Shown: positions 21,493 through 30,756 of the stretch, piece by piece
Position numbering within the stretch: position 1 is the stretch's first letter
How the letters are laid out: each line of letters begins with the position of its first letter
Assembly: GCA_002731775.1 (NCBI GenBank)
Contig: PCCP01000104.1
Span: 1-64,000 of the forward strand
DNA length: 64,000 nucleotides
Origin: Gammaproteobacteria bacterium
GTDB lineage: Bacteria > Pseudomonadota > Gammaproteobacteria > Pseudomonadales > Pseudohongiellaceae
Direction: 5' to 3'
Program-made: the position numbers and the translations under genes
The notes under the pieces: generated by a model
What the model was told of the DNA's origin: nothing
What the model saw: the letters and a program-made list of their open reading frames with translations, nothing else
Databases searched by the model: none

Positions 21493-23826
21493 TTATCTGA
21501 CATTGATCTCGGTGATAATCTTCGGCGTTATGAAAATCAGCAGTTCGGTGCGTCGCAAAGCATTCTCGGTGCGCTTGAACAGCCATCCTACATAAGGCAG
21601 GTCACCCAGAATCGGCGTCTTGGTTTCCGTTGTCGTATTCTCTTCCCTGAATACGCCACCCAATACGATCGTCTCACCGTCATTAACCAATGCACTGGTA
21701 GTAATCTGGTTGGTGTTGATTGCCGGTATGGCACCAGAGCCAGCTGCGACCGAATCCTGCCTGATGTCCAGTTTCATATTTATGCGTCCGTCCGGCGTGA
21801 TCTGTGGAGTCACCTCCAGGGAGAGTACCGCTTCTTCAAATTCAGTAGTCGAACCGCCAGCCGTGCCTCCAGCCTGGGACTGATAAGGAATGCGCACGCC
21901 GGATTGAATCAGCGCGGTGACCTTGTCCTGGGTGGTCACTTTCGGTCTGGCGATAACTTCACCATTGCCACTGCTCTCGAGGGCCGACAACTCCAGTTCG
22001 ATCAACCCACTCCCGCCGGTGAAACCTATTGAAATACTGCTGGCGCTTGGTTCCTCTACACCCAGATCTATCGCCAGCGCGTCCGGAAATGTAATGGTGC
22101 CGGTGGGTATTGCGACACTCGAGATCGCCTGTTGCACCAGGGTTTCGATCAAACTGGGGTCGGTACCGTCCTGCAAGGCCTGAAATCGTGCGGATTCACC
22201 TGCGATAACGGCGTTCTGCATAGCTTGCTCCCGGGCGATCCGGTTATTGGCTACTTCGCTGGTGGCAAATTGCGTGCCACCGTAACGGAAGTTATCTCCT
22301 GTCCCCGTCAGCGAGCCGCCGCCGCCCCAGCGCACTCCCAGGTCGCGACCGAAGTCTGTCGAAACGTTTACGATTCGCGCCTCGATAAGAACCTGGCGCA
22401 CCGGAATATCAAGACGAGCCAACATCTCGCGAACTTCTTTCAGTTTTTCCTCGATATCACGGACAATAATAATATTTGTGCGCGCATCTACGGTCGCCGT
22501 CCCTCGAGGAGAGAGAATGCCTCCCGAGTTACCACCTACGGCTGCGGCACCCACCGGTGCAGGCGCTCCCGGCAAACCACCCGGAACTGCTGCCGGCGCA
22601 CCAGCACCGCTGCCCGCTCCGGTAAGTATTTGCATAATATCCGCCGCGTCGGCATAGTTAATCTGCACGAATTCGGTAAACAAGGGAGCCAGCGCTTGTG
22701 CCTGCTGCGCCGCCACCAGTTCGAGTTGTTCCTGTGCCGCAATTTCGTTGGCTGGCGCCACGTACAACACATTGCCTTCCAGGCGACTGCCCAGGTTACT
22801 GGTTCTCAATACCATTTCCAGCGCCTGATCCCAGGGCACATCGTCCATAACCATAGTAATGTTTCCGGAAACAGCTTCGCCTGCAATTAAGTTGAAATCA
22901 TAGTAGTCCGCAAGTATCTGCAATACCGAACGAACGGGTATATCCTGGAAGGAAAGGCCTGTTATTTCACCAGTATAAGCAGAGGTGGCATCGACGCCGA
23001 CTAACTCAACGATAGGGGGCCTCACGCTTACGGTATACTGATTACCACTCTGGAAGGCGACATATTCATAGCTGCCATCGATGTCAATTACAACCGTAGC
23101 TCGTCCGGATTGACCCAACACATCCACTGTAGATACTACGGTGGCAAAATCACTAACATCAAAACGGTGATTCAGGTCGTCTGGGACCGTGGTGTTAGCA
23201 AATTCAATATAGACCCGGGTCCCGACCTGCTCAACACTGCCTATCACCTGATCGCTGGATAAGTCGATAATCACGAGGCCTTCCTCATCCTCGCCGCGCC
23301 TGAATGTAATGTCGGCAATCGAATTTTCTTCGTCGCTGACAATACCCGCTGTTGCCCGATCTTGAGAGGAGACCCCGCCCCCGGGGCCGGCGTCGTTGCC
23401 GACTCTCAGAGTCAGGACATTGCCATCAAGCTGAGTTTCATAACCAACCAATTGATCCAGATTAATGACAAGGCGTGTGCGACTGCCATCATCCAGCACC
23501 ATAACGCTGCGCGCATTGTTGGAATCGAGATTGAAACGCTGTTGCGAAAGACTACTGCTGACACCGACTAGATCCAGGGATATGCGTGCGGGATTATCCA
23601 GCACAAAACTACTGGGATCGGGCGGAGTCGAATCGAAACTCAGGTGAATTTCGATACTATCGCCGGGCAGGTTCGCGAAACCAATACTGTCCAGGGTGAT
23701 GGATTGCTGGGCAAAGTTTGCCGGTGACATTAGTATCGCCAGAATAGCTACCGCTGCCTTGATTAGAATAGAATGTGATCTTCTGGCACGACATCTGGAT
23801 TTTGGCATTGCTACTCTTTTATACAT
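21493..23826 (-). CDS. pilQ: Type IV pilus secretin PilQ
   Basis: Outer-membrane secretin through which the type IV pilus passes. The 777-residue precursor has an N-terminal signal sequence (hydrophobic ILIKAAVAILAILMSPANF then AQQ), and two AMIN-type beta domains in about the first 270 residues. A secretin/STN domain follows (ISLSFQD-like GEITGLSFQDIPVRSVLQILADYYDFNLI), then an N1-type domain interrupted by a Gly/Ala/Pro-rich linker, and the C-terminal secretin pore with VLIEARIV and the closing LFKRTENALRRTELLIFITPKI. An ATG at codon 7 is an alternative start. Confidence 0.97.
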   Translation of the reverse strand: MYKRVAMPKSRCRARRSHSILIKAAVAILAILMSPANFAQQSITLDSIGFANLPGDSIEIHLSFDSTPPDPSSFVLDNPARISLDLVGVSSSLSQQRFNLDSNNARSVMVLDDGSRTRLVINLDQLVGYETQLDGNVLTLRVGNDAGPGGGVSSQDRATAGIVSDEENSIADITFRRGEDEEGLVIIDLSSDQVIGSVEQVGTRVYIEFANTTVPDDLNHRFDVSDFATVVSTVDVLGQSGRATVVIDIDGSYEYVAFQSGNQYTVSVRPPIVELVGVDATSAYTGEITGLSFQDIPVRSVLQILADYYDFNLIAGEAVSGNITMVMDDVPWDQALEMVLRTSNLGSRLEGNVLYVAPANEIAAQEQLELVAAQQAQALAPLFTEFVQINYADAADIMQILTGAGSGAGAPAAVPGGLPGAPAPVGAAAVGGNSGGILSPRGTATVDARTNIIIVRDIEEKLKEVREMLARLDIPVRQVLIEARIVNVSTDFGRDLGVRWGGGGSLTGTGDNFRYGGTQFATSEVANNRIAREQAMQNAVIAGESARFQALQDGTDPSLIETLVQQAISSVAIPTGTITFPDALAIDLGVEEPSASSISIGFTGGSGLIELELSALESSGNGEVIARPKVTTQDKVTALIQSGVRIPYQSQAGGTAGGSTTEFEEAVLSLEVTPQITPDGRINMKLDIRQDSVAAGSGAIPAINTNQITTSALVNDGETIVLGGVFREENTTTETKTPILGDLPYVGWLFKRTENALRRTELLIFITPKIITEINVR

Positions 23827-23850
23827 ATTTTTAACCTCAGCTCACGCAAA

Positions 23851-24348
23851 TTATTGCAACGTGAGGGTTTGTGGTCGTTCTACCCAGCCACCATTTCCAC
23901 TGGGGACTATCTCTACAATCTTTACTCGATCAGCAGAAATCTCCTGAACACGGCCATGATTGCGACCCAGAAAATTTCCCACACCAACTCGATGGACTTC
24001 ACCAAATCCATCTTCCACCAGGGCATGGAATATCCCTTCCCTGGTCAGCATGCCAACCATGGAAAGTTCACTTAAGGACTGGCTCTCAAGGAATGCTCTT
24101 GTGCGCTCCAGGTTTGGTTGTACGTCTTGGGCCAGCACTGCGCCTTCGGCAAGTACGATGATGACAGGCGCCTCGAATGGACTGCGCAAGGACGCGGCGC
24201 CATAAATAAATCCCTCGTAGGGAACAAATTCTGGTACTGGTTCTATCTCGGCAGCTGGCCGTGCCTTAACTTCATCGATAAAAGACTGCAAATCGACGAA
24301 ATTTTCAGCGCGGGAACATGTCGCCAGCACCAGCGACATAGCTATCAT
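23851..24348 (-). CDS. pilP: Type IV pilus inner-membrane lipoprotein PilP
   Basis: Periplasmic lipoprotein that links PilNO to the secretin PilQ. I chose the ATG at 24348 because GAGGAG stands five bases upstream, giving MIAMSLVLATC with a lipobox cysteine at residue 11. A GTG immediately after the pilO stop (24405) would give a longer, more basic leader. The body shows the LQSFIDEVKARPAAEIEPVPEF region and the PilP beta-domain ending in VEIVPSGNGGWVERP, which is typical. Confidence 0.92.
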   Translation of the reverse strand: MIAMSLVLATCSRAENFVDLQSFIDEVKARPAAEIEPVPEFVPYEGFIYGAASLRSPFEAPVIIVLAEGAVLAQDVQPNLERTRAFLESQSLSELSMVGMLTREGIFHALVEDGFGEVHRVGVGNFLGRNHGRVQEISADRVKIVEIVPSGNGGWVERPQTLTLQ

Positions 24349-24405
24349 TTCGGCTCCTCGTATGAGGATGCCGGCGCTATCCTTAATGTTGCGAATTTTT
24401 ACCAC

Positions 24406-25029
24406 CTACTGTTCAACCTCATCCACATCTTTATACCGGTACGTCCGTGCCACAATGGTCATATCTAGAAACGAATCATCGCGCGCCTTGATGGTGAAAT
24501 CATGCAAAGTTACGATTCTATCCAGACTCGCGACGCCGCTGACGAAGATACCAAAATCGTGATAGCCGCCAACCACGTCCAGGTTAATCGGGATTTGAAT
24601 ATAGAATTCTTGTATTTCTTCCGGTGGCAAAACCAGATTGGCAAATTCCAGACCGCTACCCACGCCAGTGTTGGTGACATCGTCGACCAAGCCTGGTACT
24701 TCCGTTTCCGATGGTAACTGGCGCAATAATTCGGTAAACGACTCTTCCATCGTTAAGGTCTGTGCCCGGTACTCTTCCAGGTTAGCCGCAAGAAATGCCT
24801 TCTGCTCAACCTCAATGCGCAGATTAACTTCCTCACCGGTAACCGCAGCAAGCTCAATCTGCAGATTCTGAATATGAAAGAAATAACCCCCGGCATTACA
24901 GCTACCAAAAATAATCATGGTAATGATTACTTTAACAGCCGCCGGCCAGAATCCGATGGTCTCCAAATCCTGGAGGTCATTCCAGTCAAACTCCCTGAGG
25001 TCATCAATTATTTTGTTAACAAAAGGCAT
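24406..25029 (-). CDS. pilO: Type IV pilus assembly protein PilO
   Basis: Bitopic inner-membrane protein that pairs with PilN in the alignment complex. The 207-residue product has a cytoplasmic N-terminus (DLREFDWNDLQDL), one membrane helix near residues 30-50, a coiled coil up to about residue 100, and a ferredoxin-like periplasmic domain with LPSETEVPGLVDDVTNTG. AGAGGGG lies just before the ATG. It follows pilN after 8 bp. Confidence 0.95.
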   Translation of the reverse strand: MPFVNKIIDDLREFDWNDLQDLETIGFWPAAVKVIITMIIFGSCNAGGYFFHIQNLQIELAAVTGEEVNLRIEVEQKAFLAANLEEYRAQTLTMEESFTELLRQLPSETEVPGLVDDVTNTGVGSGLEFANLVLPPEEIQEFYIQIPINLDVVGGYHDFGIFVSGVASLDRIVTLHDFTIKARDDSFLDMTIVARTYRYKDVDEVEQ

Positions 25030-25037
25030 CTGCCCCT

Positions 25038-25607
25038 CTAGGCCTCCTCTTGTTGATCCGGCAATTGCAAAGTCAGCGTCAGAGAAAACCTGAACGCATC
25101 CGACAGTGAATCATCTGCGGAATCGGTGGTGAGAATAGTGCTGATATCAGCTTCCTGAAACCACTCGGAATCATCCAGTCTACGCATCAGTTCGGTAATG
25201 CGCGCGTAAGATTCAGCGACTCCCTGTATCGCTATATCGTTGTCACTTCGCTCTAGCGTCTCGTAGAAGACCCCATCCGGGAGGGTCTTCACTAATTCGT
25301 CAAATACCCTGACGATCACCGGTCTCGTCCCCTGCAAACCAGTAATTACATTCATCCGTGAACGAATGTCTTCCTTCTGTTGCCGCAATTGATTTACTTC
25401 CGTAACCCGTTCATCCAGTATCTGAAGTTCAGCCACAAGAAAATCGTTGCGCGCAGTTTGAGTATTGATCTCGCCGTTGAAATAACGGTCTACCAGTAAT
25501 AATAATCCGCCGGAAATAACCACGACACCGATTAGAATCGAGAAGAATTCCCGCTTCCGTTCTTCCCGCTGCCGTTCTCTCCAGGGTAATAGATTTATGT
25601 TCGCCAT
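25038..25607 (-). CDS. pilN: Type IV pilus assembly protein PilN
   Basis: Inner-membrane partner of PilM and PilO. The 189-residue product begins MANINLLPWRE, the conserved cytoplasmic INLLPWR motif that docks into PilM. A membrane helix at about residues 22-42, a coiled coil and a periplasmic domain follow. A GAGGTGAG ribosome site precedes the ATG. The pilM stop overlaps this ATG by one base, implying translational coupling. Confidence 0.96.
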   Translation of the reverse strand: MANINLLPWRERQREERKREFFSILIGVVVISGGLLLLVDRYFNGEINTQTARNDFLVAELQILDERVTEVNQLRQQKEDIRSRMNVITGLQGTRPVIVRVFDELVKTLPDGVFYETLERSDNDIAIQGVAESYARITELMRRLDDSEWFQEADISTILTTDSADDSLSDAFRFSLTLTLQLPDQQEEA

Positions 25608-26692
25608 TAGTACTCACCTCGCATTGCCAGACCACATGCGATCATTAATGAGGGCGCATCATTTTCTAACATGGCTTTATTCACTTTGGAACTAATCGTC
25701 AAATCTAAGAAAGGATTCGCCACGGTAACCGGTGTGGACAGGCTTTCCTGAACCAGATCACTCAGTCCTTCAATGGCGGCGACACCTCCAGCCAACAGGA
25801 TGTGATCTACTTCGTTGTAATGGCTGGAAGAAAAGAAAAACTGCAGAGTCTGGCTGATCTGCTGCACCACCGTATCTTTAAAGGGAGCCAATAACTCGTG
25901 TTCGTATTCATCCGGCAAACCACCACGTTTTATCGCGGTTTCAGCCTCTACTGCACTAAGACTGAAGCGGCGCTGAACTTCCTCAGTTAGCTGGTTGCCG
26001 CCGAACACCTGCTCTCTGGTGTAGATGGTTTTACCGCCTAGAATCACATTCAGGGTCATCATCACGGCACCAATATCCACGATAGCAACAGTCTGTTCGT
26101 CCTCGAGTCCAATTTGTTGTGCCAGCAATTTGAATGTCCGCTCAATTGCATAGGCCTCGATATCAACAACTTTGGTTTCCAAGCCACCGAGTTCCAGTGC
26201 GTTAACCCGCGAATCAACATTTTCCCGGCGGCAAGCTGCCAGTAACACTTCGACCCTCTCTGGACTGTGCTCGGACAATTCCTGACGTTCAAAATCGATG
26301 GAAACCTCGTCCAGTGGATAGGGAATATATTGATCGGCTTCCACCACAATCTGACTTTCCATCTCGGAGTCGCTGAGTGCGGCATTCATCTCAATAGTTT
26401 TCGTGATTACCGTGGAGCCCGCTACCGCTACGGCCGCGTCTTTCGATGAAGGTTTGAGAATGCCGACTGCGCTGGCAATACAGTCACCCACGGCGTCGAT
26501 ATCGTTAATATTTTTTTCGACAACGGAATTGGCAGGCAGGGAGTGGATGACGTAATTTTCCAATTTGTACTTTTTGCCGCTGGGACTCAATTGCAATATC
26601 TTCACGGCCTTAGAACTGATATCCACGCCAAGCAGAGTACCGGCTTTCTTGCCGATACCACTTATTCCTAACCTTGCAAATATATCCAGCAC
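25607..26692 (-). CDS. pilM: Type IV pilus assembly protein PilM
   Basis: Actin-like cytoplasmic ATPase that forms a ring with PilN. Visible features are LLGVDISSKAVKILQL (phosphate-1 type loop), the AVAGSTVITK segment, VAIVDIGAVMMTL and the LLAGGVAAIEGL adenosine motif. I chose the GTG at 26692 because AGGAGA lies six bases upstream; in-frame TTG codons further upstream lack such a site. First gene of pilMNOPQ, divergent from mrcA as in many gammaproteobacteria. Confidence 0.95.
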   Translation of the reverse strand: MLDIFARLGISGIGKKAGTLLGVDISSKAVKILQLSPSGKKYKLENYVIHSLPANSVVEKNINDIDAVGDCIASAVGILKPSSKDAAVAVAGSTVITKTIEMNAALSDSEMESQIVVEADQYIPYPLDEVSIDFERQELSEHSPERVEVLLAACRRENVDSRVNALELGGLETKVVDIEAYAIERTFKLLAQQIGLEDEQTVAIVDIGAVMMTLNVILGGKTIYTREQVFGGNQLTEEVQRRFSLSAVEAETAIKRGGLPDEYEHELLAPFKDTVVQQISQTLQFFFSSSHYNEVDHILLAGGVAAIEGLSDLVQESLSTPVTVANPFLDLTISSKVNKAMLENDAPSLMIACGLAMRGEY

Positions 26693-26841
26693 TTGAAATC
26701 TCCTGCACAAACTTGCGGGCAGACCGACCGTCCCGGTTTTTCACCCAAACTGCATCTTGGGGCAGCTTTGAAAACCAAGGCAGAAACTCCGAAATCTACC
26801 TTCGGACAAACATAATACCAACAATAACAGCAGCTTAGCTA

Positions 26842-26847
26842 ATTATA
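26842..26847 (-). promoter_or_regulatory. Candidate -10 element for pilMNOPQ
   Basis: A perfect TATAAT read leftward, about 150 bp before the pilM GTG and within AT-rich DNA. No good -35 hexamer stands at 16-18 bp, so the assignment rests on the -10 alone. Confidence 0.3.
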
Positions 26848-27278
26848 GTCCAATTATTAATCTTCCAGCTTTGCATATCGGCAGAGTAAAATATTTTTAT
26901 AGTTTTCAACAAATTATAAAACATTCAGAATAAATAACCTTAAGAAACCTCTAATTATTAATAGTGTAACAAGCCTGCCCAGAAATCTTTGAATCAGATC
27001 ACGTTTAGATCACCGGCAACCCCAAGGGCGCTGGGCTCGGGAGACATTAGCGCCACCTCCTGCGAAAGCACGGTGGATCGGGCAATATCGGTTAGGACTA
27101 CTCTGAATTCCGACAGATGGATTTGGCCCCGAACGCCCAAGTATTAATCAGCGAACTCAATAAATCCACATTTCTCGACTAATCTGAAATTCTTATTGTT
27201 CACTCAAATCCCTTATAACTATTGGGGTAAAAATAAGAACAAACCCCAGAATTACAACGCTTTACCGGCTTCCAGGTG

Positions 27279-27284
27279 TATAAT
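27279..27284 (+). promoter_or_regulatory. Candidate -10 element for mrcA
   Basis: A perfect TATAAT, 112 bp before the preferred GTG start of mrcA. The -35 is unclear. If it is used, the upstream TTG start of the same frame would not be on the transcript, which supports the downstream GTG. Confidence 0.4.
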
Positions 27285-27396
27285 TATCGCTTTCGACCCT
27301 GGGCGACTTTCTGAAAAACAGAGACTGCGGCGCCGGCAACACATCACCAGACCTAATTCGAATTCATCACAGGGGCCACTCCAGAGGCAAGCAAAG

Positions 27397-29808
27397 GTGC
27401 AATCAAAGTTTCAACTTATTGGAAAATGGGCTGCAATGCTTGCAGTAGCAGGCACGACCAGCATCATCATGGTGAGCTCTGCCGCCTATTTGTACCTCGC
27501 TCCACTCCTGCCTTCGGCCGAAACCTACAAAGATGTGCAGTTGGAAACGCCGCTACGCATCTACACCGCAGACAATCGCCTTATCGACGAAATCGGCAAT
27601 CGTCGCAACCCGGTCACCTTCGAAGAGATTCCCCTGCTATTAACGAATGCGCTCATAGCAACCGAGGATGTCCGTTTCTATTCTCATTCCGGGGTGGATA
27701 TACAGAGCCTGCTGCGGGGATTCTACGGTTTTATTCGTGGTGTAAATCTGGGCGGTGGTAGCACTATCACCATGCAGCTGGCAAACAATCTTTCCTTCGA
27801 TAGCGATAATGTATACCTCCGAAAATTCAAGGAAATCCCATTTGCTCTGCAAATACAGAGAGAGTTGAGTAAGGAAGAGATACTCACACTCTACCTGAAC
27901 ACTATCTACTTTGGGGCCGGTGCAGATGGGATTGGCGCGGCCGCCTTCGTTTACTACGGCAAGGCTGTGAGTGAGCTCAGTCTGGCTGAAGCCGCGATGA
28001 TGGTTTCTCTACTGCCCTGCCCGTCAACATGCAATCCGCTCAGTAATCCCGAGCGAGCAATTGCCAGACGTGAAACTCGGTTATTAAATATGCTAAACGA
28101 GGGCATGATCGATAGCGAGGAGTATTCGACGGCAAACAGCTCCCCAGTCACGGCGCAGCGACATAACCGCAATATAGCGGTTCACGCTCCCTATGTGGCG
28201 GAAATGGTGCGTCAACAACTCTACCGAGAATTTGGTGAGGCAACCTATACCCTGGGCTTCGAAGTAACCACCAGTATCGACGGCGACAAGCAATTGGCCG
28301 CGAACCGGGCACTGGTCGAGGGCCTGGAAGTGTACTATGACAAACGCCATGGATATCGCGGCCCTGCTGCTCAATACTTAGTTGACGACGCAGACCCCTT
28401 CGCCGACTCGTCGAGAGCGCCGTCTACGGATCCAACCGAGTATTGGCTGGAGCAATTGCAGACGGTGCCGGTTTATGGCAATCAGCATCCGGCGATAGTG
28501 ACGGCAGTAGAGCAGCGCCAGTTCAGTGCCCTCTTGAAATCCGGAGAAACTGTTAACGTACCCTGGGAGGGCATGAATTGGGCCTATACATTCAGAAGCC
28601 GAAACGAAGCCTGGCCGCCGCCACAACAAGCTGCGGATGCGGTTCAGATCGGCGACTTGATTCGAGTGAAGCAGGGCCAGCAACATTGGGAGTTGGGCCA
28701 GGTACCGGATATTCAGGGCGCCCTGATCTCATTGTCGCCTTCCGATGGTGCCGTACTGGCCCTGGTTGGGGGCTACGATTTTCGCCGTTCTCAGGTTAAT
28801 CGAGTCTTGCAGGCAAGGCCTCCTGGCTCCAATTTTAAACCTTTTCTTTATGGCGCCGCCCTGGAACACGGCTATTCACCTGCCAGCACTATTAATGATG
28901 CACCAATTACCCGCGGCGACTACCGCCCAAACAATTACGACAATACCTTTCTTGGTCCGGTCACCCTGCGTTATGCCTTGAAGGAATCACGCAATGTACC
29001 TGCGGTACGTCTCTACGATCAACTGGGCTCCAGCAAAGTGTTGCCATTCGCCGCCAAATTCGGATTTCAAACCCAAAATTTCCCCCGTAACGATTTGACT
29101 GTTGCCCTGGGCAGTCAGGATGTCCAACCTCTGGAGCTGGTTACGGCTTACGCCGCCATTGCCAATGGTGGCTACAAGGTTGATCCCTGGTTTATCAAAC
29201 AAATTAATAGTCTTGCCGATGGCGTCATATTTCAATCCATTCCCAGCATTGTGTGCGAAGATTGCAGCCAATCTCATGATGAATCCGCAGAGGTCATTGT
29301 GCCTGCCCCACGCATAATCGACTCCCGTGTTGCCTACATTCTAAATTCCATGCTCCGCTCTGTAATCGAAGAAGGTAGCGGCAACCGGGTGCAGAGAGAA
29401 TTAGCCAGAGGCGACCTGATGGGTAAAACCGGCACCACTAATGGGCCGCAGGAATTATGGTTTTCTGGCTTCAATCAAGACCTTGTTACGACTGTATTCG
29501 TTGGCTTCGATACGCCAGAGCCGCTGGGTGAACGAGAACAGGGTGCCACTATTGCCGTGCCTATCTGGATCGATTACATGAGATCTGCGTTGGCCGACAC
29601 GCCGGAGGCCAGCATGAGTCGTCCCGACGGTATTGTCGATCGCCTGATCGATAAAACCACGGGAGCTGTCGCCACACCGGGCGATTCCAATTCCATGTTT
29701 GAGTATTTCAGAGCCGAGAACGCACCACAGATGGCCGGTGATCAATTACCTGGAGTAGAGCTTGACGAAGAAGCCAGCGAAGAGCTCGCAACAGAAACTA
29801 TCTTCTAG
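27397..29808 (+). CDS. mrcA: Penicillin-binding protein 1A (bifunctional class A)
   Basis: Polymerises glycan strands and cross-links peptidoglycan. I chose the GTG at 27397, preceded by GAGG nine bases upstream. It gives a short cytoplasmic tail and one membrane helix (about residues 11-33), the usual PBP1A layout, for 803 residues. The glycosyltransferase domain has the catalytic Glu in ALIATEDVRFYSH (about residue 90) and GGSTITMQLANN. The transpeptidase domain has the SxxK nucleophile in RPPGSNFKP (Ser at about 478) and the KTGTT motif. An OB-fold-like insert lies between them. Confidence 0.96.
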   Translation: MQSKFQLIGKWAAMLAVAGTTSIIMVSSAAYLYLAPLLPSAETYKDVQLETPLRIYTADNRLIDEIGNRRNPVTFEEIPLLLTNALIATEDVRFYSHSGVDIQSLLRGFYGFIRGVNLGGGSTITMQLANNLSFDSDNVYLRKFKEIPFALQIQRELSKEEILTLYLNTIYFGAGADGIGAAAFVYYGKAVSELSLAEAAMMVSLLPCPSTCNPLSNPERAIARRETRLLNMLNEGMIDSEEYSTANSSPVTAQRHNRNIAVHAPYVAEMVRQQLYREFGEATYTLGFEVTTSIDGDKQLAANRALVEGLEVYYDKRHGYRGPAAQYLVDDADPFADSSRAPSTDPTEYWLEQLQTVPVYGNQHPAIVTAVEQRQFSALLKSGETVNVPWEGMNWAYTFRSRNEAWPPPQQAADAVQIGDLIRVKQGQQHWELGQVPDIQGALISLSPSDGAVLALVGGYDFRRSQVNRVLQARPPGSNFKPFLYGAALEHGYSPASTINDAPITRGDYRPNNYDNTFLGPVTLRYALKESRNVPAVRLYDQLGSSKVLPFAAKFGFQTQNFPRNDLTVALGSQDVQPLELVTAYAAIANGGYKVDPWFIKQINSLADGVIFQSIPSIVCEDCSQSHDESAEVIVPAPRIIDSRVAYILNSMLRSVIEEGSGNRVQRELARGDLMGKTGTTNGPQELWFSGFNQDLVTTVFVGFDTPEPLGEREQGATIAVPIWIDYMRSALADTPEASMSRPDGIVDRLIDKTTGAVATPGDSNSMFEYFRAENAPQMAGDQLPGVELDEEASEELATETIF

Positions 29809-29819
29809 GCAACCTGGAT

Positions 29820-30029
29820 TTAGACTCTGCGACTGCCAAAGCGTTTCTTAAAGCGATCCACCCGACCAGCGGTATCAAGAATTTTCTGCTTGCCGGTATA
29901 GAACGGATGACACTCGGAGCATACATCGATGCGGATGTCTTCACCCAGCGTAGATTGGGTTTCGATGACATTGCCGCAGCTGCAGGTAGCCTTCATTGGC
30001 CCGTAGGCTGGATGGATTTTAGGTTTCAC
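29820..30029 (-). CDS. rpmE: 50S ribosomal protein L31 (zinc form)
   Basis: Small ribosomal protein bridging the subunits. The start is a GTG with GAGG seven bases upstream, giving [11 protein letters not shown] and 69 residues. Four cysteines in CSCG and CSEC make the zinc-binding C+ form, so this is not the zinc-independent paralogue used in zinc starvation. It is convergent with mrcA, with 11 bp between the stops. Confidence 0.95.
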   Translation of the reverse strand: MKPKIHPAYGPMKATCSCGNVIETQSTLGEDIRIDVCSECHPFYTGKQKILDTAGRVDRFKKRFGSRRV

Positions 30030-30152
30030 GTTATTTCCTCTCAGTTGATGTCGCCACATCAGATTCAAACCGAATCGATGCACCACATCTGCTTTTTCCT
30101 TTTGGCCCCGGGGGCCGCAGTCAGCCCAGACCTCGGAACATAAGGGGCGTGC

Positions 30153-30180
30153 ATTCTAACAGAGAATTCGAAAGACGCAA
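30153..30180 (-). promoter_or_regulatory. Sigma-70 promoter for rpmE
   Basis: Read leftward, TTGCGT (30180-30175), a 16-bp spacer and TAGAAT (30158-30153) lie about 125 bp before the rpmE GTG, leaving a leader of roughly 115 nt. This is a good match for a constitutive promoter. Confidence 0.55.
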
Positions 30181-30230
30181 GTCGGGGGCTCTAGAGCCGA
30201 TAGGCTTAGGCAAAATTCGGAACCGAGCCG

Positions 30231-30533
30231 CTATTGCCGGTGTTGCTGCCTGATTTGATTATGATTACGTACCGCCTCGGCCATGATTTTTATGAAAATC
30301 TCGGTTACCAACTCTGGATTGAGGCCGTTGTCTGCGCACAGTGCCCTCAGCGCCTCCAGTTTCTGTGCCTCCCTGCCGGCATCGACGGGATCCAGAGCAT
30401 TGCTAGCCTTGAGCCTGCCCACGTGATGAGTGAGATCAAATCGCTGCGCCAATAGCTGCAGCAGGTCCCGATCGATTTGATCTATCCTGCCTCTTATTTC
30501 CAACAACTCCGCTGCAACCGAGTCTGCGGTCAT
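30231..30533 (-). CDS. Chorismate mutase, AroQ class (monofunctional)
   Basis: A 100-residue all-helical AroQ-fold protein, predicted to convert chorismate to prephenate. Helix 1 carries LLEIRGRIDQIDRDLLQLLAQRF with the catalytic arginine. VGRLKASN supplies the active-site lysine, and the last helix has IFIKIMAEAVRNHNQIRQQ, with the Gln typical of the family. No signal peptide, so it is cytoplasmic. It lacks a fused prephenate dehydratase domain. It may be a pyochelin-type PchB relative; the physiological pathway cannot be decided. Confidence 0.82.
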   Translation of the reverse strand: MTADSVAAELLEIRGRIDQIDRDLLQLLAQRFDLTHHVGRLKASNALDPVDAGREAQKLEALRALCADNGLNPELVTEIFIKIMAEAVRNHNQIRQQHRQ

Positions 30534-30628
30534 GTGCTTGCGTCCTCTTGCTGTCGCCAGTACCGGGGTCGCGATACTGCGAGCCCAGGCTGATTCCGCC
30601 TGATCCTCAAGGGTCGAATTCGAGCAAG

Positions 30629-30634
30629 ATTATA
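30629..30634 (-). promoter_or_regulatory. Candidate -10 element for the chorismate mutase gene
   Basis: A perfect TATAAT read leftward, about 95 bp before the gene, in the intergenic region divergent from priA. The -35 is not convincing. Confidence 0.3.
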
Positions 30635-30685
30635 AACCATCGGAGCCGTGTTTAGATATTCGTTATGCCAGCTTTAGCACGGAAG

Positions 30686-30714
30686 TTGTTTGCCTGCCCG
30701 ATTGAATTTACACT
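30686..30714 (+). promoter_or_regulatory. Candidate sigma-70 promoter for priA
   Basis: TTGTTT, a 17-bp spacer and TACACT, ending 42 bp before the priA ATG. It is a moderate match with correct spacing. Confidence 0.35.
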
Positions 30715-30756
30715 GCTTTAATTCCAGGGTGGAACACCCACAAGTAATCAGTTTTG

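Larger units (their letters stand above)
26693..27396. other. Divergent pilM/mrcA intergenic region, AT-rich
   Basis: A 700-bp stretch with no credible gene. The part at 26800-26980 is markedly AT-rich. It holds a leftward TATAAT at 26842-26847 that could serve pilM, and a rightward TATAAT at 27279-27284 that could serve mrcA. An in-frame extension of mrcA reaches back to a TTG at 27196, but has no ribosome site and no family similarity. Confidence 0.5.

Noticed and set aside
24349-24405. Longer PilP leader from the GTG after the pilO stop
   Set aside because: A much better ribosome site (GAGGAG) stands before the ATG at 24348. Kept as an alternative because the short leader lacks basic residues.
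27196-27396. N-terminal extension of PBP1A from a TTG
   Set aside because: No ribosome site, no similarity to PBP1A, and the best -10 element (27279-27284) lies inside it. The GTG at 27397 gives the normal family start.
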